Positions 6,139 to 10,038 of a stretch of 10,038 bases of DNA are shown in pieces. A program made the position numbers and the translations under genes. The stretch's first letter is position 1. Every line of letters starts with the position of its first letter. The DNA comes from Candidatus Moranbacteria bacterium CG_4_8_14_3_um_filter_34_16 (lineage in GTDB: Bacteria; Patescibacteriota; Minisyncoccia; Moranbacterales; UBA2206): NCBI GenBank assembly GCA_002782345.1, contig PFHO01000063.1:2021-12058 (forward strand), in the 5' to 3' direction. Under the pieces are notes generated by a model. The model searched no databases. It saw only the letters and a program-made list of their open reading frames with translations, and was not told where the DNA came from.

Positions 6139-7305
6139 ATGGATTTGAATGATAGAGCACTTAGACGAATCATAATCGGTTTGGGAGGTCAGGGAGCTCT
6201 GCGAGAAGAAGGGTTTAATATAGCGGTGGCTTCTGAGATAATGGCGATTTTATGCTTGAGTGAAAATGAGGAAGATCTTAAAAGAAGATTAAGCAGAATT
6301 GTGGTGGCTTATTCCTATTCAGGCAAACCTATTTTTGCCGGAGATTTGAAAATTTCTTCCGCGATGGCAGTTGTTTTGAAGGATGCTTTGTCTCCTAATC
6401 TTTGTCAAACATTAGAACATACCCCCGTTTTTATTCATGGCGGACCTTTTGCCAATATCGCTCATGGATGCAATAGTGTTTTGGCAACTCGTTATGGACT
6501 GAAATTGGGGGATTATTTAATAACCGAAGCGGGTTTTGGCGCAGATTTAGGGGCGGAAAAATTTTTCAATATTAAATGTAGAATAGCCCAGCTGAAACCG
6601 GATGCGGTAGTTTTGGTAACAACAGCACGATCATTGAAATATAACGGAGGAGAAAAGGTGGAAAATTTAAAAAAGGAAAATTTAGCGACGTTGAAAAAAG
6701 GAATGGAAAATTTAGAAAAACATTTAAAAAATATCCAAAAATTCAATGTTCCAGTTATGGTAGCAATCAATGTTTTTCCAACGGACACCAAAAAAGAGCT
6801 AAAAGTTATTATTGATAAATGTAAAAAAATAGGAGTTTTAGCGGGAAATTCTTATGTTTGGGAAAAAGGAGGAGAAGGAGGGAAAGAAACAACTCAAAAT
6901 TTGTTGAAGCTTCTTTCAGAAGAAAAATCTCATTTTAAATTTTTATATAGCGAAAAACAATCGCTTAGAATAAAAATAGAAAAAATTGCCAAAGAAATTT
7001 ATGGCGCTGATAAAGTTGAATTTAGCGCTAAGGCAATTAAGCAAATGGAGAGAATTGAAGCGGATAAAATGGATAAAGTTCCTGTTTGTATCGCCAAAAC
7101 CCAATATTCTTTTACAGATGATCCTAAGAAAATCGGATGTCCCAAAAATTTTTCTTTGTCAATAAAAGAAATTAGAGTTTCCAATGGTGCCGAGTTTGTA
7201 GTAGCTTTAACAGGAAACATTATGGTTATGCCGGGATTGCCCAAAATTCCGGCGGCGGAGAAAATTAATTTGAATAAAGATGGAAAAATAGAGGGTTTAT
7301 TTTGA
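6139..7305 (+). CDS. fhs: Formate-tetrahydrofolate ligase, C-terminal fragment (same frame, after in-frame TAA)
   Basis: This 388-aa part continues the same frame as the upstream fragment. Six sense codons (V-V-W-K-R-A) separate the TAA from the ATG at 6139. With the upstream piece and the interrupted codon the total is about 554 residues, the normal length for the family. Conserved blocks are 'D-L-N-D-R-A-L-R' (2-9), 'H-T-P-V-F-I-H-G-G-P-F-A-N-I-A-H-G' (94-110), 'I-T-E-A-G-F-G-A-D-L-G-A-E-K-F' (128-142), 'V-T-T-A-R-S-L-K-Y-N-G-G' (160-171) and 'M-P-G-L-P-K-I-P-A-A' (364-373). No further break is seen, which suggests a recent mutation or an error. The bases before this ATG (GGAAAAGGG, 6128-6136) are the most Shine-Dalgarno-like of any start here, so internal restart is conceivable. 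It lacks the P-loop and should be inactive alone; two-chain complementation is speculative. Confidence 0.9.
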   Translation: MDLNDRALRRIIIGLGGQGALREEGFNIAVASEIMAILCLSENEEDLKRRLSRIVVAYSYSGKPIFAGDLKISSAMAVVLKDALSPNLCQTLEHTPVFIHGGPFANIAHGCNSVLATRYGLKLGDYLITEAGFGADLGAEKFFNIKCRIAQLKPDAVVLVTTARSLKYNGGEKVENLKKENLATLKKGMENLEKHLKNIQKFNVPVMVAINVFPTDTKKELKVIIDKCKKIGVLAGNSYVWEKGGEGGKETTQNLLKLLSEEKSHFKFLYSEKQSLRIKIEKIAKEIYGADKVEFSAKAIKQMERIEADKMDKVPVCIAKTQYSFTDDPKKIGCPKNFSLSIKEIRVSNGAEFVVALTGNIMVMPGLPKIPAAEKINLNKDGKIEGLF

Positions 7306-7379
7306 AAATATGATTGCGCAACTTTTTTCAAGCTTATTGCCGGCTTAAAATTGCTTTAAAAAAATATTAAAAATAATTT

Positions 7380-7547
7380 ATGAAAAAATATCTTGAAATC
7401 AAAATAAAAGAAATGGAAAATGCAATTAGAGAATATAATAATAAAATGATTGATATCCAAAAAAGAAAAAACGAAATTTTAAAAAATTTTTCTGAAAAAA
7501 TAAGTATGCTTAAATTAGAAAAAATAAGAAATAATTTAAAAAAATAA
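7380..7547 (+). CDS. Small coiled-coil protein, 55 aa, unknown function
   Basis: The ATG is at 7380-7382 and the TAA at 7545-7547, four bases before the next gene. The product is highly charged (13 K, 7 E) and has no Pro, Gly, Cys or Trp. Hydrophobic residues keep a regular 4-3 spacing: L5, I9, M12, I16, Y19, M23, I26, then I33, F37 and I41/L44, broken mainly at K30. That is the pattern of a long alpha-helical coiled coil spanning nearly the whole protein. This periodicity and the tight spacing to the next gene favour a real gene. The run of A-rich codons in AT-rich DNA and the absence of a ribosome-binding site argue for caution. I do not recognise a family. It may act with the downstream 271-aa protein, but that rests on adjacency alone. 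Confidence 0.5.
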   Translation: MKKYLEIKIKEMENAIREYNNKMIDIQKRKNEILKNFSEKISMLKLEKIRNNLKK

Positions 7548-7551
7548 AAAA

Positions 7552-8367
7552 ATGAAAACTTTAGCAGATTATTATGAAGGAGAAAAAAATGCAAGGATAA
7601 CACAGGAAAATACAAAAAATACAGAAAATGATAAGGAAAAATCAATTGGAGAATTGGCGGTTAAATATGAAAATTTAATGAATCAATTTGAAGCGTTTAA
7701 AAATGGGCATGATGGTTTTTCTTCTGGCATGGACTTTGAAAAAAGAAAAATTTCTGATAATTCTCAGCTTTCATCGGAAGAATTGGGTGAAATTAGTCGG
7801 GATATTAATTTGACAAGAGAAATTGAGGGTGTAAAACAGCAAGAGCGTGGTTTGTGGGAACAATTAGCAGGAGAAGTGGGAAAAATTGGGAAAGACATTA
7901 GTCTTTTAGTGGTTTCTAGAATAGTAGCGAGGATAATTCAAATGGGAGGCACAAAAGAAGCTTACGCAGCGGAAGGAGAGAGTCTAAAACCACCGATTGA
8001 AGCGGTTATGGAAAGCGGAGATGTTGATATGATGGCTGAAAGACTTAATGATTCTGAATATTCTCTTGAAGGATATCTTCCTGAAGAACCTAAGGAAGGA
8101 GAAAAAATTAATAAGGAGGAAAAAATGGCGGAAGAAACATTTGAATCTATCAAAAAATTTTTAATTGATAATGGAGCAGATAAAGATATTGCCACTGAGG
8201 TTTTTGATAGAAATAAGGAAATGTATAAATCATTACTTAAAAACTCTGGAAAACAAAAAGAAGATTGGCACCTTGATATTGATACAACTTTTCCAAAAAA
8301 TTCAGAACCAGAAGGAGAGGGAGGAATTAGTAAAGGATTAGGTTTTTTCTTAAAGAAAAGGTGGTGA
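7552..8367 (+). CDS. Hypothetical acidic protein, 271 aa, with one hydrophobic helix
   Basis: I do not recognise this protein. The first ~100 residues are polar, rich in E, N and K, and probably helical or partly disordered. Residues ~101-131 (from 'G-L-W-E-Q-L' to 'I-V-A-R-I-I-Q-M') form the only hydrophobic stretch. R123 and R127 sit one helical turn apart, which suggests an amphipathic or membrane-peripheral helix rather than a clean transmembrane segment. It is followed by 'E-A-Y-A-A-E-G' (136-142), which looks like a signal-peptidase site but is far from the N-terminus. Residues ~143-190 are acidic and proline-containing, ~190-235 are helical, and the C-terminus is glycine-rich, ending 'F-F-L-K-K-R-W'. 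There are no cysteines and no recognisable catalytic motif. It lies between fhs and folD on the same strand, four bases after the small coiled-coil ORF, so it is probably co-transcribed; a folate role is not implied. Confidence 0.8.
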   Translation: MKTLADYYEGEKNARITQENTKNTENDKEKSIGELAVKYENLMNQFEAFKNGHDGFSSGMDFEKRKISDNSQLSSEELGEISRDINLTREIEGVKQQERGLWEQLAGEVGKIGKDISLLVVSRIVARIIQMGGTKEAYAAEGESLKPPIEAVMESGDVDMMAERLNDSEYSLEGYLPEEPKEGEKINKEEKMAEETFESIKKFLIDNGADKDIATEVFDRNKEMYKSLLKNSGKQKEDWHLDIDTTFPKNSEPEGEGGISKGLGFFLKKRW

Positions 8368-8412
8368 TTTTTTTTGATTAATTTATTATAGACCATTATT
8401 TTTTTTAAAAAA

Positions 8413-9261
8413 ATGCCAGTAAAAATAATTGATGGAAAAAGAATAGCGAAGAAAATCAAAGCGGAATTGAAAAATGAAGTTTTAAACTTGAAAAAAAAAG
8501 GAGTTATCCCGGAATTGGCGGTTATCTTAGTAGGTGAAAATCCATCTTCTAAAATTTATGTTAAAAATAAGGAAAAAGCTTGTCAAGAAATAGGAATAAT
8601 CTCAAAAGTTTATACCTTCGGAAAAAATGTTGTTCAGAAAGATATTTTATCTTTGATTTTTCGTCTTAATAGAGACAAAAAAATCAACGGAATTCTAGTT
8701 CAACTTCCTCTGCCAAAAAAATTTGACACAAAAAGAATAATCAATATGATTGATCCTGAAAAGGATGTGGATTGTTTTCATCCTGAAAATGTCGGGCGAT
8801 TATTTTTAGGATTTCCCAGATTTTTCCCTTGTACTCCAGCCGGAATTATGGAAATTTTATCTAGAAACAATTTAAAAATTGCTGGAAAGAATATGGTTAT
8901 CGTGGGAAGGAGTAATGTCGTAGGAAAACCTTTGGCGGTAATGGCGACAAACGCCGATGCCACTGTAACTTTAGCTCATTCCAAAACCAAAAAATTGAAA
9001 GAAAAATGTTTGTGGGCGGATATTCTTGTTTCAGCGACTGGGAAAATTGGTTTGATTAAAGCTGATATGGTAAAACAGGGAGCGATTGTAATTGATGTTG
9101 GAATTAATTATAATAAAAGTGGGAAATTGACAGGAGATGTGGATTTTGAAAGAGTAAAAAGAAAAGCGATGGCTATAACACCGGTTCCGGGAGGTGTGGG
9201 ACCGATGACGATTGCAATGCTTTTGAAAAATACTATAAAAGCCGCTAAAGATAATATATAA
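8413..9261 (+). CDS. folD: Bifunctional methylene-THF dehydrogenase / methenyl-THF cyclohydrolase
   Basis: FolD interconverts 5,10-methylene-, 5,10-methenyl- and 10-formyl-THF with NAD(P), so it acts directly on the product of the formate-THF ligase encoded upstream. The 282-aa length is normal. The catalytic pair Y49 and K53 lies in 'S-K-I-Y-V-K-N-K', Q97 in 'G-I-L-V-Q-L-P-L-P' and D120 in 'K-D-V-D-C-F-H-P'. The Rossmann half has 'P-C-T-P-A-G' (139-144), the cofactor motif 'G-R-S-N-V-V-G-K-P' (165-173) and the closing 'T-P-V-P-G-G-V-G-P-M-T' (256-266). All key residues are present, so it should be active; C121 stands where many homologues have Gly. The start ATG is preceded by a run of A and no Shine-Dalgarno. 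A TATTAT word at 8384-8389 could be a -10 element, but I see no -35 partner at proper spacing. Confidence 0.97.
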   Translation: MPVKIIDGKRIAKKIKAELKNEVLNLKKKGVIPELAVILVGENPSSKIYVKNKEKACQEIGIISKVYTFGKNVVQKDILSLIFRLNRDKKINGILVQLPLPKKFDTKRIINMIDPEKDVDCFHPENVGRLFLGFPRFFPCTPAGIMEILSRNNLKIAGKNMVIVGRSNVVGKPLAVMATNADATVTLAHSKTKKLKEKCLWADILVSATGKIGLIKADMVKQGAIVIDVGINYNKSGKLTGDVDFERVKRKAMAITPVPGGVGPMTIAMLLKNTIKAAKDNI

Positions 9262-9264
9262 AAA

Positions 9265-9558
9265 ATGAATTTAAGAATTGAAAAAATAAAAGACAATCCG
9301 GTTAATTCGCTTCGCAGAGCCGGTTATATTTTTCAGAGAAAGGAAGGAGAAGAAATGATTTTTATCAGACCATTTTCCGCCTCCGGTTTTCCGAGATTTC
9401 ATATATACGCCAAAATTGAGAATTTTCAATTAATGTTAAATATTCATTTGGATGTCAAAAAAGAGACATACGGCAAAGAAACCCGTCATCATGGAGAATA
9501 TAAAAATGAAGGGATATTGGCGGAAGAAGTGGAAAGAATTAAAAAATTTTTGGAATAA
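9265..9558 (+). CDS. Conserved hypothetical protein, 97 aa
   Basis: The ATG lies three bases after the folD stop, so the two are almost certainly co-transcribed and may be translationally coupled. The small mixed alpha/beta protein has a recognisable core: 'N-S-L-R-R-A-G-Y-I-F' (14-23), 'F-I-R-P-F-x-x-x-G-F-P-R-F-H-I-Y' (about 33-48), 'L-N-I-H-L-D-V-K-K' and a late 'R-H-H-G-E-Y' (the His/Asp pattern H-L-D...R-H-H-G-E-Y). From memory, similar small proteins with 'H-L-D-x-K-K...H-x-G-E-Y' occur widely in Patescibacteria without known function. There is no signal peptide, membrane segment or Cys cluster. The conserved His, Asp and Glu could bind a metal, which is inference. The codon and base pattern match its neighbours. 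Confidence 0.85.
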   Translation: MNLRIEKIKDNPVNSLRRAGYIFQRKEGEEMIFIRPFSASGFPRFHIYAKIENFQLMLNIHLDVKKETYGKETRHHGEYKNEGILAEEVERIKKFLE

Positions 9559-9560
9559 TC

Positions 9561-9589
9561 TTGAAATCACTTTTTTTGAATGATATAAT
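9561..9589 (+). promoter_or_regulatory. Strong sigma-70 promoter for tRNA-Leu(UAG)
   Basis: TTGAAA (9561-9566) and a perfect TATAAT (9584-9589) are exactly 17 bp apart, and TG at 9581-9582 gives an extended -10 (TGnTATAAT). This is the best promoter in the window and fits the RpoD encoded here. Transcription would start near 9596, leaving a leader of about 54 nt before the tRNA at 9650, to be removed by RNase P. Confidence 0.75.
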
Positions 9590-9649
9590 TTTTTTGAAAA
9601 GTATATTTTTCAGTGCAAGGATTAATTTTTATTTGAGATTAAATTTTTT

Positions 9650-9732
9650 GCCTTGGTGGCGGAATTGGTATACGCGCCAGTCTTAGGAACTGGTGGGCTT
9701 GTCCCATGAGAGTTCGAGTCTCTCCCAAGGCA
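9650..9732 (+). tRNA. tRNA-Leu, anticodon UAG
   Basis: An 83-nt class II tRNA. The acceptor stem GCCTTGG (9650-9656) pairs perfectly with CCAAGGC (9725-9731), and A9732 is the discriminator base. The D region contains the usual leucine-type GCGGAATTGGT. The anticodon stem CCAGT/ACTGG (9677-9681, 9689-9693) encloses loop CTTAGGA with anticodon TAG at 9684-9686. A long variable arm and the T arm (GAGAG/CTCTC around TTCGAGT) follow. CCA is not encoded (the next bases are CTT), so it must be added by CCA transferase. It reads CUA and possibly other CUN codons. Confidence 0.97.
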
Positions 9733-9896
9733 CTTTAATGGTATAACTTTGATGTTAAATTTTTTAGCGTTGTTTTCATTTTTTATATAGAGATATATTT
9801 TCAAACTAAAATTAATTTTGAGGCAAATTATAGCATAGAGTTTATAAAATTTTTGAAATTTTTAGTCAAAAATTTTACAAATAACAGATAAAAATC
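9733..9896. other. Spacer between the two tRNA-Leu genes
   Basis: These 164 bp hold no gene. The notable element is the 12-bp inverted repeat listed separately. A candidate promoter for the second tRNA uses TTGAAA (9853-9858) and TACAAA (9876-9881) at 17 bp; it overlaps that repeat and would start transcription about 10 nt before the tRNA. No good terminator for the first tRNA is visible, so read-through as one transcript is possible. Confidence 0.4.
9845..9877. repeat. 12-bp perfect inverted repeat upstream of tRNA-Leu(CAG)
   Basis: TAAAATTTTTGA (9845-9856) and TCAAAAATTTTA (9866-9877) are perfect inverted copies around a 9-nt centre, 20 bp before the second tRNA. Only one G-C pair is in each arm. 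It could be a terminator-like hairpin for the first tRNA, although no T run follows, or a DNA palindrome over the candidate promoter of the second. Confidence 0.55.
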
Positions 9897-9983
9897 GCGG
9901 ATGTGGCGGAATTGGTAGACGCGCTAGCTTCAGGGGCTAGTCATCACAAGATGGTGGAGGTTCAAATCCTCTTATCCGCACCA
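9897..9983 (+). tRNA. tRNA-Leu, anticodon CAG, CCA encoded
   Basis: An 87-nt class II tRNA. The acceptor stem GCGGATG (9897-9903) pairs with TATCCGC (9973-9979), with one G-T wobble; the discriminator is A9980 and CCA is encoded at 9981-9983. The anticodon stem CTAGC/GCTAG encloses loop TTCAGGG with anticodon CAG at 9931-9933, reading CUG. A long variable arm (around TCATCACAAGATGGT) and the T arm GGAGG/CCTCT (one wobble) with loop TTCAAAT follow. Its D region is nearly identical to that of the upstream tRNA-Leu(UAG), as expected for isoacceptors charged by the same synthetase. Confidence 0.97.
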
Positions 9984-10009
9984 CGTAGGAAATTGCAAGT
10001 TTGAAAGGT

Positions 10010-10030
10010 TCGCCTCGCTTCGCTCGGCGA
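10010..10030. repeat. GC-rich hairpin-like motif at the window end
   Basis: TCGCC (10010-10014) and GGCGA (10026-10030) form a 5-bp stem around an 11-nt loop that contains two tandem TCGCT words (10015-10024). Its G+C content stands out against the AT-rich window. It may be part of a terminator or an intergenic repeat continuing beyond the window; there is no T run inside the visible sequence. Confidence 0.4.
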
Positions 10031-10038
10031 CTAATTCG

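Noticed and set aside
7306..7379. Terminator after fhs built from AAGC/GGCTT-type words near 7331-7347
   Set aside because: The stem is only four pairs with a 9-nt loop and the downstream bases are mixed A and T, so termination is not supported.
7367..7645. 92-aa minus-strand ORF that reads like a multi-pass membrane protein
   Set aside because: It is the antisense of lysine/glutamate-rich codons, which always gives F/L/I-rich false membrane proteins; the plus strand has a heptad-patterned ORF and a clear gene.
7962..8459. 165-aa minus-strand ORF
   Set aside because: It covers the 3' half of the 271-aa gene and runs into the conserved start of folD in antisense; its serine/phenylalanine-rich content is typical of a shadow frame.
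9622..9804. 60-aa minus-strand ORF across tRNA-Leu(UAG)
   Set aside because: Its central 'G-R-D-S-N-S-H-G' is the well-known artefact of translating the antisense of a tRNA gene.

Overview
The window looks like chromosomal core DNA from a small-genome bacterium of the Candidate Phyla Radiation (Patescibacteria). The evidence is strong AT bias, lysine-rich proteins, long A and T runs, start codons without Shine-Dalgarno sequences, and several small proteins of the kind seen mainly in that group. The exact phylum is inference; Moranbacteria or a relative is a guess. There is no mobile element, CRISPR array or phage gene.

Layout. Positions 1-309 hold the 3' end of a DUF3048 (YerB-like) gene. 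holA (DNA polymerase III delta) follows and converges on rpsT (ribosomal protein S20, minus strand), with an AT-rich terminator-like hairpin between them. A 323-bp divergent spacer then leads to dnaG (primase) and rpoD (primary sigma factor), the classic primase-sigma pairing of bacterial macromolecule-synthesis operons. The sigma factor carries a lysine-rich N-terminal tail of about 107 residues, and a perfect 7-bp hairpin lies just before its start codon.

The second half is a one-carbon (folate) block. fhs (formate-tetrahydrofolate ligase) is full length by homology but interrupted by one in-frame TAA after residue 159. folD (methylene-THF dehydrogenase/cyclohydrolase) comes about 1.1 kb later. 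Together these would interconvert formate, 10-formyl-, methenyl- and methylene-THF. Between them sit a 55-aa coiled-coil ORF and a 271-aa acidic protein that I do not recognise. After folD comes a tightly spaced 97-aa protein that looks conserved but uncharacterised.

The right end carries two leucine tRNA genes, anticodons UAG and CAG. The first has a near-consensus promoter with an extended -10. The second encodes its own CCA, the first does not. A short GC-rich hairpin-like sequence closes the window.

Most worth checking: the interrupted fhs, the unknown pair between the folate genes, the sigma-factor tail and leader hairpin, and the missing Shine-Dalgarno sequences.
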